64,000 bases of DNA from Nicotiana tabacum (GCF_000715075.1 NC_134096.1:116124698-116188697); one strand, 5' to 3'; positions 34,700 to 45,344 are shown, counted from the stretch's first letter. Numbers and translations are program-made. The notes: generated from the letters alone by a model not told the origin.

Positions 34700-36583
34700 G
34701 GAGTTCTCTTAACTCTCTACCCTTCCCTGTTCTTATTTTTGTTAAGCATTGAGGACAATGCTTATTTTTATTCGGGGATTGGTCTATTTTGATTGATTGA
34801 CATTGACATGTGGCCTGTAATAACTCTTATACTATTTTTTTCCTTTATCTTTATTTTCTCTTTGGTATGTATATATTCTCCCCCTTCGTTTGATGTATAT
34901 ATTCATTTTACTTCGGTTTGTATATATTCATTTTACTTCGGTTTGTATATTCATTTATCTTGCTTTCCGTAGTTTATTTCGTAGCTTCTTTACTTTGTCT
35001 TTCATAGTAGTAGAACTTCTTATTTACTTTAGTAGTTTCTTTTTGATTTATTAGATTCTTTTTATGTTTGAGTGATCAATAAGCCTTTGGTATTCTTAAT
35101 GCCACGGTTCTTTCCAAAGGTGGATTTTGTGTGAACCGGGTGGCTCTTCCCAATGATGGATGGCGTGACAACCTTCTTATGGGATTGAGTCCGTTTTCTT
35201 TTATGTTTAGGCAAATATAGTAGTAATTAATAAAAGAGTCTCTAACATGCTTCACTTGGTACCAACATATTTACCCACGACCTTATGGTTAAAAACAAAT
35301 TGTTGGCAGAAATTAGCTCTAGTTGTGACCTTTTGACTCTTGTGTTGACTTAAGCAGTCATCGAGTGGTTCAGTCGAGCCTTTTGTGATTCTCAATCTCA
35401 ACTAGGGTTATTGTGGGCCCTCGACTCCGTTCTCTTTAGCAATCCAGCAGCGTGAGAGGTGAGGTATTGAATTGCAAGTCCAAGTACCTGTGCTAATAGT
35501 CTAGAACTTGCCCCGAATGTTTTTCTAGGCGAAATTCTAAGTGTAGCTTGGCTTGACAAATGATTGTAGGCTATCCTTGGTCCAATTTGAAATTTGAATT
35601 CTTCCATATCCTACCAATGTGATATCCCTAGTCAACCCATTTGAGCCTAAGTCCTCTTTCTTTCAATAACCATGTTACGAGCCTTTATCCGTTTGGTAAT
35701 GACCCTCTCTTGGCACCCAATATTTCCTTAGCATTCTTGAGAAACAATTGGCAAAAACATAAGTTTGCGGGAGAGACGAGGAGTTTGGAAGTGATAAAAG
35801 GTACAAAGAAAAGAAAGAAATGAAGAAAAGGGAAGGCAAAGAAAAGAAAGAAAGAACAAAAGAAAAATACCAAAACGAAAGTGAATAAGGTAGAAAGTTG
35901 AAGGGATTCAAAGAAAACAATGATGATAGGCATGGAGTAAATAGAAAAGGAGAAAAATGAATGTCATGATCAAGAAAGAGTGACGTTACGTCTCTCTAGT
36001 TCCCCCGAGAAAAAAGAAAATGACTCAAAGAGTCAAAAAGGTATGAGCTGAAAAGAGAAAATGGAGTGCTTGAGGAAAGATGAAACCATTCTATTCCAAT
36101 AAAATCCTACCTTGGTCCTAAAGCCTTCATTACATCCCGCAAAAGTCCTACATGATCTCAGGTTGGGTGAGCTTACATTAGTGGTGATTTACATGAGGGG
36201 CAAGCGTATGGTACTTAAAGCCGGACTTGTGACATTCTTTTGAGAGAGACAAGCGCACTTTTCGCAATCCTTGATTCAGGTGTTACATTATAAAGTGAGA
36301 TTTGCTAATGGAGAGTAGAGGAGGAGGAGTTTGGGATCCAAAATGACCTACGTGAAAGAGCGAGCGTCCTCGATGAATAGAGTCAACTCTTAATGCTCTA
36401 GTGTCGCATTAGAACTATGGTACTCAAAAAGTCAAATTATTGCGTTGTTGATAATTCATAAATGTTATGGGTAATTGTTGGTCCCAATTGATGTGTAATT
36501 GATTTACCTTAGGCCATCTAAAATATCCCTTTTTCTAGTGGAGGTGGGAATTGCCTTTATTGCTTGAGGACAAGCAAGAGCTT
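34700..36583. other. 3' untranslated spacer of the Athila-type element
   Basis: No coding signal. Contains T-rich stretches at 34720-35080, an A/G-rich low-complexity block at 35800-36070, and ends 'gaggacaagcaagagctt' before the polypurine tract. Confidence 0.5.
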
Positions 36584-36597
36584 AAGTTTGGGGGAGT
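36584..36597 (+). other. Polypurine tract of the Athila-type element
   Basis: 'aagtttgggggagt' directly precedes the 3' LTR start. Confidence 0.8.
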
Positions 36598-38298
36598 TGA
36601 TAAGTAGGGATTGTGACCGTTTATTTGCTCTCTTTTACTTGTGTTTTAGCTCAAAAATGCTTAAAAGTATTCCTGAAAACTAATGAAATGTGCTTTTGTA
36701 CAAGAACATTGGAAAATGAGCTAAAGAAGCCAAAATCAACTCATAAAGGAGTCAAAAGTGGATAAGGACCAAAATAAGGCAAAAGGCTCACAGTGCGGAC
36801 CGCACAATTCTGTGTGTAGCCGCAAAACAAAGAAAGAGCCATGTCAGTGTTTCTTCAGAGTATGTGAACCGCACAAATATTGTGCGGCCGCAGAAGAGGA
36901 GATTCAGAGATTTTGTTTTGGGCAAGTTGAAGGAGAGCGGACCGCACCATAATTGGGCGGCCACAAAATGACAAGTGCGGCCGCACTCAATAATATGCGG
37001 CCCGCAGAAGTCAAAGATCAGAGAGATGGAATTTCAAGTTCAAGAAGAAATGCGGACCGCACCATTTTTGTGTGTCCGCATAATCAAGAGCACGGCCGCA
37101 CTCATTTTTATGAGGTCCGCATAAGTCTCACACAGCCAGAGCTTAAGATCAAAGAGTGCAGACGGCACTATAATTGTGCGGCCGCAGAAGCAAGAGTGTG
37201 GTCGCACTCACAAATGTGCGGTTCGCAGTAGTTGAAGGAGTGCGGCCGCAATCAAGAATTGTGCGGAAGCAGAACTGGAACCTGTCAAGCCAAGTCTCGT
37301 TGTGCGGACCGCACACATAATTATGTGGCCGCACAACCTCCGCAGGGGCATTTTTGTTAGATATTTTCAGCTTAGTATAAATAGAACTTTATGTCATTTT
37401 AGGGTAGGTTTTGTCTTGGGAGAGCACCTGAGCCGTTTTCCTTTACTATTTTGAGTAATATTGTACTAGATTAGCTTCTAAACATTATATTTTCTTTCTC
37501 TAATCAATTATTATGCATTCTATCTTAATTTCTTCTTATATTTCTTCATTTTTCATGAGTTGCTAAATTTCTAGCTAGGGTTGTGGCCCAACCCTAGTGT
37601 GGGTACTTAATGGGTGTTGGATTTAGGACTTGTTTTTGATTGAGTAGTGATATTTAGCCTAGTTCTTGCTTGAATTCAAGAATTAATGGTTTCAAACATT
37701 GATTCATGCCTAATTGAATTAGTATCTACTTGAGAAAGAGAGACTAAGTCTAGAAAAACTTGGCTAACAAGAAATTGGGGTGAACTCAAGAAATTGATAG
37801 CCCCAATTAAAGGGTTGAATCTAGAGAAAGTAAGACTCGACTTGAGCAGTTATCACTTGTTTTGTGCAATACCCATTTGGACTTGAGAAAGTCAAATTGG
37901 GCAAAACCACTCAAGCTACCGAGAGGTATAAAGTGGATAATTGCGTGTGATTGCTATATTACAACCCCGACCAATCAGGCTTGTCCTAGAGGTTTCAACC
38001 CATTAGGTAACCATCTAGGTGAACGTCATGACCCTAGATCTTTTATCATTTGGAAAACAACCAAAACCAAAAATATTGTATTCTAGTTTTATAATTGCAA
38101 TCAATAGTTTAAAGTAGAAGTAGAAACAACAAACAAGAATGTGGAAGTGTAATCTAAGGCATATTGTACAATTACACTAAATATATACCTAATCCCAATT
38201 CTAACTCCCTGAGGATTCGACCCCGACTTGCGTTGGGTTTTATTATTGCTTCGACCGCCTCACTACCTATATTTGTGGTGTGCGTTTGGGCGACATCA
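36598..38298 (+). repeat. 3' LTR of the Athila-type element (1701 bp)
   Basis: Collinear with 23328-25029 from 'tgataagtaggga' to 'gcgacatca'; followed by the target duplication 'gtatt' (38299-38303). It differs from the 5' LTR at many scattered sites, many of them C/T or G/A changes in the CG-rich words, fitting decay of methylated CpG. Confidence 0.88.
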
Positions 38299-38303
38299 GT
38301 ATT

Positions 38304-38432
38304 CTATCAAATTTTGTTTCAACTGCTACGAAGCCAATGAGCTTTGGGGGTTGAGTCCTTGGGTGAATGCCTGAACGTCCCAATCGTCCGCGACCGGAGG
38401 CAAATCCATCTGTTCCATATGAAACCTTGACA
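38304..38432 (-). pseudogene. Tat gag, upstream fragment at the array border
   Basis: The minus-strand frame reads VSRFHMEQMDLPPVADDWDV and AFTQGLNPQSSLAS, the conserved gag helical region (A-F-x-x-G-L-N-P). It continues leftwards across the Athila insertion into 23327. To the right it ends abruptly at 38432/38433, where geminiviral DNA begins. Confidence 0.7.
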
Positions 38433-38565
38433 CGATGGACGCCACGTGTGTGAACTGGATCAATAAGGCTATTAAAGATTCTAGTATATATGGTACTCCA
38501 GTCTCCAATTCATTTCACCAAGTTGAAGGGAGCTCTGATTCGGAGACCTCACTCTTATTACAAAT

Positions 38566-39218
38566 ATGCCACCGTCTAAAAAATTTAGAATTCAAGCCAA
38601 GAATTATTTCTTGACTTATTCCCACTGTTCTCTTACAAAAGACGAAGCTCTTACACAGTTATAAAATATTTCTACCCCAGTAAATAAATTATTTATTAGG
38701 GTTTCCAGAGAATTACACGAAGATGGGGAACCTCATCTCCATGTGCTCAAGGAGGTTGCCAATCCGCCAACGATTCATACGCAAAGGCCATTAATTCAGG
38801 ATCCACCATTAATGCCCTTAAAATATTAATAGAGGAACAGCCCAGAGATTATATTAGAGATTTAGATAAATTAAGGACTAATTTAGATAGACATTTTTGC
38901 CCTCCTAAACAACTATTTATTTCAAAATGGGACCCACAAAGCTATGAGGTCCCAGATGATATAGAGCAATGGTTAGGTGAGGTTTTCGAAGACCCATCTG
39001 CGAGGCCAGTGAAGAATAATAGTAGTGACAGACCATTGAGTCTGATACTGGAGGGGCCAAGTAGAACAGGTAAGACTGCTTGGGCCAGATCATTAGGCGT
39101 TCATAATTATATTAGTGGTCATTTAGATTTTAATGCAAAATCTTATTCCAATAATGTAACTTATAACCTCATTGATGACATATCCCTAATAAGAGTGAGG
39201 TCTCCGAATCAGAGCTAG
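38566..39218 (+). pseudogene. Rep copy 1 (nonsense, 187-bp deletion)
   Basis: Geminivirus Rep nicks and rejoins virion-strand DNA at the origin and acts as helicase. This first copy has a stop at codon 33 and lacks 187 bp between 38759 and 38760 (codons 62-123 of the full copies, including the catalytic-Tyr motif). The second half keeps Walker A (GPSRTGKT) and a Walker B-like segment. Left flank: only part of the origin stem (from 38433) precedes its leader. Confidence 0.85.
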
Positions 39219-39451
39219 TTAAGCCCAGTGATATCTTGTACAGAAGAAAATATATCACGGAAGGCAGGTAGTGTTCCATTGGGCTCCTGGTCCACTACCA
39301 CGGCCCAAAACACTCTATAGCTACAGGGGGTCATAGATGCTGCAGTATCTAGTTCCCCCCAAAATCGAAAAAACATGGACTCAATTAAGTCCACATCAGA
39401 CTCACGCTGATTCTGGGCCAGGCCCAGAGTAAGCCCATTTAATAAATTCAC
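39215..39451 (-). pseudogene. Coat-protein-like fragment, copy 1
   Basis: The 78-codon virion-sense frame contains NQRESDVDLIESMFFRFWGE and YRVFWAVVVDQEPNGTLPAF followed by RDIF. Its place (diverging from Rep across the origin and converging with Rep at the 3' end) is that of a geminivirus coat protein, and the pattern F-W-x-V-V-D-x-x-P-x-G-x-L-P-x-F-x-x-I-F resembles the coat-protein core. It has no ATG: an in-frame TAA lies upstream and the first codon marked is GTG. Far shorter than a coat protein (~250 residues). The match is moderate; it could be another virion-sense relic. Confidence 0.45.
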
Positions 39452-39694
39452 AGACCCAGCATTGGTTATAGGCCCAAGGTATTGAAGCTATTGGTTGCAT
39501 TAATGCAACCACCCCACTATGATTTATAATGTGACAAACATGCCCAGCAAGTTCTAAGAAAGTCACGGCAAGCATGACTTTCTAATCCGGATACATTTAA
39601 TTTGAAATTTGAATATGCAATGATTACATTCCGACAACATTCAATCATCTACAATGAATAGTACAGACATGTGGGGGCCCACTTTTAAAAATGC

Positions 39695-39728
39695 GCGTCC
39701 ATCCGGTAATATTATAACGGATGGACGC
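39695..39728. other. Geminiviral origin hairpin 1
   Basis: 11-bp stem (gcgtccatccg / cggatggacgc) and 12-nt loop. Read on the minus (virion-sense) strand the loop contains TAATATTAC (39706-39714), the universal nonanucleotide that Rep nicks between TAATATT and AC. Confidence 0.88.
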
Positions 39729-39851
39729 CACGTTTGTGAACTGGATCAATAAGGCTATTAAGGGTTCTAGTATATATGGTACTCCAGTCTCCAATTCATT
39801 TCACCATGTTGAAGGGAGCTCTGATTCGGAGACCTCACTCTTATTACAAAT

Positions 39852-40691
39852 ATGCCACCGTCTAAAAAATTTAGAATTCAAGCCAAGAATTATTTCTTGA
39901 CTTATCCCCACCGTTCTCTTACAAAAGACGAAGCTCTTACACAGTTACAAAATATTTCTACCCCAGTAAATAAATTATTTATTAGGGTTTCCAGAGAATT
40001 ACACGAAGATGGGGAACCTCATCTCCATGTGCTCATCCAATTCGAAGGCAAGTATGTCTGCACCAACAATAGAGCATTCGACCTCACTTCCCCAACCATG
40101 TCAGCACATTTCCATCCGAACATTCAGGGAGCTAAGTCCTCCTCCGATGTTAAAACATACGTGGAGAAAGACGGAGACATCATTGATTTTGAAGTTTTCC
40201 AAATCGATGGCAGATCAAGTAGAGGAGGTTGCCAATCCGCCAACGATTCATACGCAAAGGCCATTAATTCAGGATCCACCATTAATGCCCTTAAAATATT
40301 AATGGAGGAACAACCCAGAGATTATATTAGAGATTTAGATTAATTAAGGGCTAATTTAGATTGACATTTCTGCCATCCTAAACAACTATTTATTTCAAAA
40401 TGGGACCCGCAAAGCTATGTGGTCCCGGATGATATAGAGCAATGGTTAGGTGAGGTTTTCGAAGACCCATCTGCGAGGCCAGTGAAGTATAATAGTAGTG
40501 GCAGACCATTGAGTCTGATACTGGAGGGGCCAAGCAGAACATGTAAGACTGCTTGGGCCAGATCATTAGGCGTTCATAATTATATTAGTGGTCATTTAGA
40601 TTTTAATGCAAAATCTTATTCCAATAATGTAACTTATAACGTCATTGATGACATATCCCTAATAAGAGTGAGGTCTCCGAATCAGAGCTAG
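39852..40691 (+). pseudogene. Rep copy 2 (nonsense at codon 164)
   Basis: Codons 1-163 are open and carry all three nuclease motifs; Lys 164 is TAA. In the second half the Walker A reads GPSRTCKT, with the second-last Gly changed to Cys, so ATP binding would also be lost. Confidence 0.85.
40009..40302 (+). CDS. C4 frame within Rep copy 2 (97 codons)
   Basis: Starts 157 nt after the Rep ATG in the +1 frame, the position of geminivirus C4. It opens [10 protein letters not shown]: Gly2 with a small residue at 6 is an N-myristoylation signal, and Cys8 is a likely palmitoylation site, as known for C4 proteins that sit at the plasma membrane and interfere with host signalling and silencing. The frame is complete although its Rep host frame is not. 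Confidence 0.65.
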   Translation: MGNLISMCSSNSKASMSAPTIEHSTSLPQPCQHISIRTFRELSPPPMLKHTWRKTETSLILKFSKSMADQVEEVANPPTIHTQRPLIQDPPLMPLKY

Positions 40692-40924
40692 TTAAGCCCA
40701 GTGATATCATGTACAGAAGAAAATATATCACGGAAGGCAGGTAGTGTTCCATTGGGCTCCTGGTCCACTACCACGGCCCAAAACACTCTATAGCTACAGG
40801 GGGTCATAGATGCTGCAGTATCTAGTTCCCCCCAAAATCGAAAAAACAAGGACTCAATTAGGTCCACATCAGACTCACGCTGATTCTGGGCCAGGCCCAG
40901 AGTAAGCCCATTTAATAAATTCAC
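40688..40924 (-). pseudogene. Coat-protein-like fragment, copy 2
   Basis: 78 codons, open but without ATG; its stop overlaps the Rep 2 stop region tail-to-tail. SLFFRFWGE variant. Confidence 0.45.
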
Positions 40925-41170
40925 AGACCCAACATTGGTTATAGGCCCAAGGTATTGAAGCCATTGGTTGCATTAATGCAACCCCTCCCCCCCCATGATT
41001 TATAATGTGACAAACTTGCCCAGCAAGTTCTAGGAAAGTCACGGCAAGCATGACTTTCCAATCCGGATACATTTAATTTGAAATTTGAATATGCAATGAT
41101 TACATTCCGACAACATTCAATCATCTACAGTGAATAGTACAGACATGTGGGGGCCCACTTTTAAAAATGC

Positions 41171-41204
41171 GCGTCCATCCGGTAATATTATAACGGATGG
41201 ACGC
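41171..41204. other. Geminiviral origin hairpin 2
   Basis: Perfect 11-bp stem; nonanucleotide on the minus strand at 41182-41190. Confidence 0.88.
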
Positions 41205-41327
41205 CACGTGTGTGAACTGGATCAATAAGGCTATTAAGGGTTCTAGTATATATGGTACTCCAGTCTCCAATTCATTTCACCAAGTTGAAGGGAGCTCTGA
41301 TTCGGAGACCTCACTCTTATTACAAAT
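41205..41327 (+). promoter_or_regulatory. Rep leader of unit 3: G-box, TATA box, iterons, inverted-repeat arm
   Basis: Best example of the shared Rep control region. CACGTG (G-box) at 41205-41210 touches the stem. TATATAT at 41247-41253 is the Rep TATA box. Just after it, ACTCC (41257-41261) and TCTCC (41264-41268) read on the virion strand as GGAGA-CT-GGAGT, a tandem pair of iteron-like repeats in the usual Rep-binding position. The 30-nt inverted-repeat arm (41293-41322) follows, ending 5 bases before ATG 41328. Function is inferred from position and motif. Confidence 0.6.
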
Positions 41328-42167
41328 ATGCCACCGTCTAAAAAATTTAGAATTCAAGCCAAGAATTATTTCTTGACTTATCCCCACCGTTCTCTTACAA
41401 AAGACGAAGCTCTTACACAGTTACAATATATTTCTATCCCAGTAAATAAATTATTTATTAGGGTTTCCATAGAATTACACGAAGATGGGGAACCTCATCT
41501 CCATGTGCTCATCAAATTCGAAGGCAAGTATGTCTGCACCTACAATAGAGCATTCGACCTCACTTCCCCAACCAGGTCAGCACATTTCCATCCGAACATT
41601 CAGGAAGCTAAGTCCTCCTCCGATGTTAAAACATACGTGGAGAAAGACGGAGACTTCATTGATTTTGGAGTTTTCCAAATCGATGGCAGATCAAGTAGAG
41701 GAGGTTGCCAATCCGCCAACGATTCATACGCAAAGGCCATTAATTCAGGATCCACCATTAATGCCCTTAAAATATTAATAGAGGAACAGCCCAGAGATTA
41801 TATTAGAGATTTAGATAAATTAAGGACTAATTTAGATAGACATTTTTGCCCTCCTAAACAACTATTTATTTCAAAATGGGACCCACAAAGCTATGAGGTC
41901 CCAGATGATATAGAGCAATGGTTAGGTGAGGTTTTCGAAGACCCATCTGCGAGGCCAGTGAAGAATAATAGTAGTGACAGACCATTGAGTCTGATACTGG
42001 AGGTGCCAAGCAGAACAGGTAAGACTGCTTGGGCCAGATCATTAGGCGATCATAATTATATTAGTAGTCATTTAGATTTTAATGCAAAATCTTATTCCAA
42101 TAATGTAACCTATAACGTCATTGATGACATATCCCTAATAAGAGTGAGGTCTCCGAATCAGAGCTAG
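41328..42167 (+). CDS. Rep copy 3, open 279-codon frame
   Basis: One of six copies open from ATG to stop. Nuclease motif I FLTYP at 15-19; the metal-binding HLH at 57-59; the GRS-like region ([15 protein letters not shown]) at 76-90; motif III with catalytic Tyr in YVEK at 103-106; Walker A at 226-233, here EVPSRTGKT with the first Gly changed to Val; Walker B VIDDIS at 264-269. Geminivirus Rep is normally ~350-360 residues, so helicase motif C and the arginine finger are missing, and the last ten residues ([10 protein letters not shown]) come from the inverted-repeat arm. Codon changes at several conserved sites (Ile for Arg at 48, Lys for Gln at 63) suggest drift. Could bind and nick an origin in principle; activity is untested inference. 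Confidence 0.8.
   Translation: MPPSKKFRIQAKNYFLTYPHRSLTKDEALTQLQYISIPVNKLFIRVSIELHEDGEPHLHVLIKFEGKYVCTYNRAFDLTSPTRSAHFHPNIQEAKSSSDVKTYVEKDGDFIDFGVFQIDGRSSRGGCQSANDSYAKAINSGSTINALKILIEEQPRDYIRDLDKLRTNLDRHFCPPKQLFISKWDPQSYEVPDDIEQWLGEVFEDPSARPVKNNSSDRPLSLILEVPSRTGKTAWARSLGDHNYISSHLDFNAKSYSNNVTYNVIDDISLIRVRSPNQS
41485..41778 (+). CDS. C4 frame within Rep copy 3 (97 codons)
   Basis: Complete, with MGNLISMC at the start. Both overlapping frames are open in this unit. Confidence 0.65.
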   Translation: MGNLISMCSSNSKASMSAPTIEHSTSLPQPGQHISIRTFRKLSPPPMLKHTWRKTETSLILEFSKSMADQVEEVANPPTIHTQRPLIQDPPLMPLKY

Positions 42168-42400
42168 TTAAGCCCAGTGATATCTTGTACAGAAGAAAAT
42201 ATATCACGGAAGGCAGGTAGTGTTCCATTGGGCTCCTGGTCCACTACCACGGCCCAAAACACTCTATAGCTACAGGGAGTCATAGATGCTGCAATATCTA
42301 GTTCCCCCCAAAATCGAAAAAACATGGACTCAATTAAGTCCACATCAGACTCACGCTGATTCTGGGCCAGGCCCAGAGTAAGCCCATTTAATAAATTCAC
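42164..42400 (-). pseudogene. Coat-protein-like fragment, copy 3
   Basis: 78 codons, no ATG. Upstream on the minus strand lie an 18-bp perfect palindrome GGTTGCATTAATGCAACC (42442-42459) and a TATA-like TATAAAT (42471-42477, minus), which would be the virion-sense promoter. Confidence 0.45.
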
Positions 42401-42642
42401 AGACCCAGCATTGGTTATAGGCCCAAGGTATTGAAGCTATTGGTTGCATTAATGCAACCCCCCCACTATGATTTATAATGTGACAAACATGCCCAGCAAG
42501 TTCTAGGAAAGTCACGGCAAGCATGACTTTCTAATCCGGATACATTTAATTTGAAATTTGAATATGCAATGATTACATTCCGACAACATTCAATCATCTA
42601 CAGTGAATAGTACAGACATGTGGGGCCCACTTTTAAAAATGC

Positions 42643-42676
42643 GCGTCCATCCGGTAATATTATAACGGATGGACGC
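42643..42676. other. Geminiviral origin hairpin 3
   Basis: Perfect 11-bp stem; nonanucleotide on the minus strand at 42654-42662. Confidence 0.88.
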
Positions 42677-42799
42677 CACGTGTGTGAACTGGATCAATAA
42701 GGCTATTAAGGGTTCTAGTATATATGGTACTCCAGTCTCCAATTCATTTCACCAAGTTGAAGGGAGCTCTGATTCGGAGACCTCACTCTTATTACAAAT

Positions 42800-43639
42800 A
42801 TGCCACCGTCTAAAAAATTTAGAATTCAAGCCAAGAATTATTTCTTGACTTATCCCCACCGTTCTCTTACAAAAGACGAAGCTCTTACACAGTTACAATA
42901 TATTTCTATCCCAGTAAATAAATTATTTATTAGGGTTTCCATAGAATTACACGAAGATGGGGAACCTCATATCCATGTGCTCATCCAATTCGAAGGCAAG
43001 TATGTCTGCACCAACAATAGAGCATTCGACCTCACTTCCCCAACCAGGTCAGCACATTTCCATCCGAACATTCAGGGAGCTAAGTCCTCCTCCGATGTTA
43101 AAACATACGTGGAGAAAGACGGAGACTTCATTGATTTTGGAGTTTTCCAAATCGATGGCAGATCAAGTAGAGGAGGTTGCCAATCCGCCAACGATTCATA
43201 TGCAAAGGCCATTAATTCAGGATCCACCATTAATGCCCTTAAAATATTAATGGAGGAACAGCCCAGAGATTATATTAGAGATTTAGATAAATTAAGGGCT
43301 AATTTAGATAGACATTTCTGCCCTCCTAAACAACTATTTATTTCAAAATGGGACCCACAAAGCTATGAGGTCCCAGATGATTTAGAGCAATGGTTAGGTG
43401 AGGTTTTCGAAGACCCATCTGCGAGGCCAGTGAAGAATAATAGTAGTGACAGACCATTGAGTCTGATACTGGAGGGGCTAAGCAGAACAGGTAAGACTGC
43501 TTGGGCCAGATCATTAGGCGTTCATAATTATATTAGTGGTCATTTAGATTTTAATGCAAAATCTTATTCCAATAGTGTAACTTAGAATGTCATTGATGAC
43601 ATATCCCTAATAAGAGTGAGGTCTCCGAATCAGAGCTAA
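42800..43639 (+). pseudogene. Rep copy 4 (nonsense at codon 262)
   Basis: Open for 261 codons, then TAT to TAG just before Walker B. Walker A reads GLSRTGKT. Shares Tyr34/Ile36/Ile48 with copy 3, so the two neighbours are close relatives. The final stop is TAA instead of TAG. Confidence 0.85.
42957..43250 (+). CDS. C4 frame within Rep copy 4 (97 codons)
   Basis: Complete; myristoylation-type start retained. Confidence 0.65.
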   Translation: MGNLISMCSSNSKASMSAPTIEHSTSLPQPGQHISIRTFRELSPPPMLKHTWRKTETSLILEFSKSMADQVEEVANPPTIHMQRPLIQDPPLMPLKY

Positions 43640-43872
43640 TAAAGCGCAGTGATATCTTGTACAGAAAAAAATATATCACGGAAGGCAGGTAGTGTTCCAT
43701 TGGGCTCCTGGTCCACTACCACGGCCCAAAACACTCTATAGCTACGGGGGGTCATAGATGCTGCAGTATCTAGTTCCCCCCAAAATCGATAAAACATGGA
43801 CTCAATTAAGTCCACATCAGACTCACGCTGATTCTGGGCCAGGCCCGGAGTAAGCCCATTTAATAAATTCAC
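43636..43872 (-). pseudogene. Coat-protein-like fragment, copy 4
   Basis: 78 codons, no ATG; ends DITALY because the Rep stop region differs here. Confidence 0.45.
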
Positions 43873-44114
43873 AGACCCAGCATTAGTTATAGGCCCAAGG
43901 TATTGAAGCCATTGGTTGCATTAGTGCAACCACCCCCCCATGATTTATAATGTGACAAACTTGCCCAGCAAGTTCTAGGAAAGTCACGGCAAGCATGACT
44001 TTCTAATCCGGATACATTTAATTTGAAATTTGAATATGCAATGATTACATTCTGACAACATTCAATCATCTACAGTGAATAGTACAGACATGTGGGGCCC
44101 ACTTTTAAAAATGC

Positions 44115-44148
44115 GCGTCCATCCGGTAATATTATAACGGATGGACGC
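44115..44148. other. Geminiviral origin hairpin 4
   Basis: Perfect stem; nonanucleotide on the minus strand at 44126-44134. Confidence 0.88.
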
Positions 44149-44271
44149 CACGTGTGTGAACTGGATCAATAAGGCTATTAAGGGTTCTAGTATATATGGT
44201 ACTCCAGTCTCCAATTCATTTCACCAAGTTGAAGGGAGCTCTGATTCGGAGACCTCACTCTTATTACAAAT

Positions 44272-45111
44272 ATGCCACCGTCTAAAAAATTTAGAATTCA
44301 AGCTAAGAATTAATTCTTGACTTATCCCCACCGTTCTCTTACCAAAGACGAAGCTCTTACACAGTTACAAAATATTTCTACCCCAGTAAATAAATTATTT
44401 ATTAGGGTTTCCAGAGAATTACACGAAGATGGGGAACCTCATCTCCATGTGCTCATCCAATTCGAAGGCAAGTATGTCTGCACCAACAATAGCGCATTCG
44501 ACCTCACTTCCCCAACCAGGTCAGCACATTTCCATCCGAACATTCAGGGAGCTAAGTCCTCCTCCGATGTTAAAACATACGTGGAGAAAGACGGAGACTT
44601 CATTGATTTTGGAGTTTTCCAAATCGATGGCAGATCAAGTAGAGGAGGTTGCCAATCCGCCAACGATTCATACGCAAAGGCCATTAATTCAGGATCCACC
44701 ATTAATGCCCTTAAAATATTAATGGAGGAACAACCCAGAGATTATATTAGAGATTTAGATAAATTAAGGGCAAATTTAGATAGACATTTCTGCCTTCCTA
44801 AACAACTATTTATTTCAAAATGGGACCCACAAAGCTATGTGGTCCCAGATGATATAGAGCAATGGTTAGGTGAGGTTTTCGAAGGCCCATCTGCGAGGCC
44901 AGTGAAGAATAATAGTAGTGACAGACCATTGAGTCTAATACTGGAGGGGCCAAGCAGAACCGGTAAGACTGCTTGGGCCAGATCATTAGGCGTTCATAAT
45001 TATATTAGTGGTCATTTAGATTTTAATGCAAAATCTTATTCCAATAATGTAACTTATAACGTCTTTGATGACATATCCCTAATAAGAGTGAGGTCTCCGA
45101 ATCAGAGCTAG
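44272..45111 (+). pseudogene. Rep copy 5 (nonsense at codon 14)
   Basis: Tyr14 is TAA; the rest (264 codons from 44317) is open and in frame, with Walker A intact and Walker B changed to VFDDIS. A single early nonsense is the only major lesion. Confidence 0.85.
44429..44722 (+). CDS. C4 frame within Rep copy 5 (97 codons)
   Basis: Complete although Rep 5 is dead from codon 14. Contains an Ala for Glu change near residue 22. Confidence 0.65.
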   Translation: MGNLISMCSSNSKASMSAPTIAHSTSLPQPGQHISIRTFRELSPPPMLKHTWRKTETSLILEFSKSMADQVEEVANPPTIHTQRPLIQDPPLMPLKY

Positions 45112-45344
45112 TTAAGCCCAGTGATATCTTGTACAGAAGAAAATATATCACGGAAGGCAGGTAGTGTTCCATTGGGCTCCCGGTCCACTACCACGGCCCA
45201 AAACACTCTATAGCTATGGGGGGTCATAGATGCTGCAGTATCTAGTTCCCCCCAAAATAAAAAAAATATGGACTCAATTAAGTCCACATCAGACTCACGC
45301 TGATTCTGGGCCAGGCCCAGAGTAAGCCCATTTAATAAATTCAC
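45108..45344 (-). pseudogene. Coat-protein-like fragment, copy 5
   Basis: 78 codons, no ATG; reads ESIFFLFWGE. Confidence 0.45.

Larger units (their letters stand above)
23328..38298 (+). mobile_element. Athila-lineage Ty3/gypsy retrotransposon, 14,971 bp, complete outline
   Basis: Two 1.7-kb LTRs, 5-bp target duplication, tRNA-Asp primer site, gag, protease, RT, RNase H, integrase, an additional downstream ORF and a polypurine tract in the order and spacing of Athila elements. The structure is complete but all genes carry stops or frameshifts, so it is non-autonomous today. It sits inside the gag of the minus-strand Tat element. Confidence 0.88.
5936..38432 (-). mobile_element. Tat-lineage Ty3/gypsy retrotransposon on the minus strand, twice interrupted
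   Basis: Read on the minus strand, the order is gag, protease, RT, two RNase H domains, integrase, a spacer with tandem repeats, then an extra ORF in the opposite sense and an LTR. An antisense extra ORF between pol and the 3' LTR together with a dual RNase H is characteristic of the Tat lineage of plant Ty3/gypsy elements. Two later insertions split it: 7316-16877 and 23328-38298. The 5' LTR and first part of gag are missing because the geminiviral array begins at 38433 within gag. Every coding part is broken. Confidence 0.8.

Noticed and set aside
39706..39715. Degenerate nonanucleotide TAATATTAT on the plus strand of the forward units
   Set aside because: That is the complementary-sense reading. 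The virion-sense (minus) strand reads the canonical TAATATTAC, in agreement with the direction of Rep and the coat-like frame.
40036..40222. The 187-bp segment absent from units 1, 7, 12 and 14 as a spliced intron (i.e. those units as processed copies)
   Set aside because: The segment does not begin with GT or end with AG at the joints, lies within the coding nuclease domain, and its loss shifts the frame.
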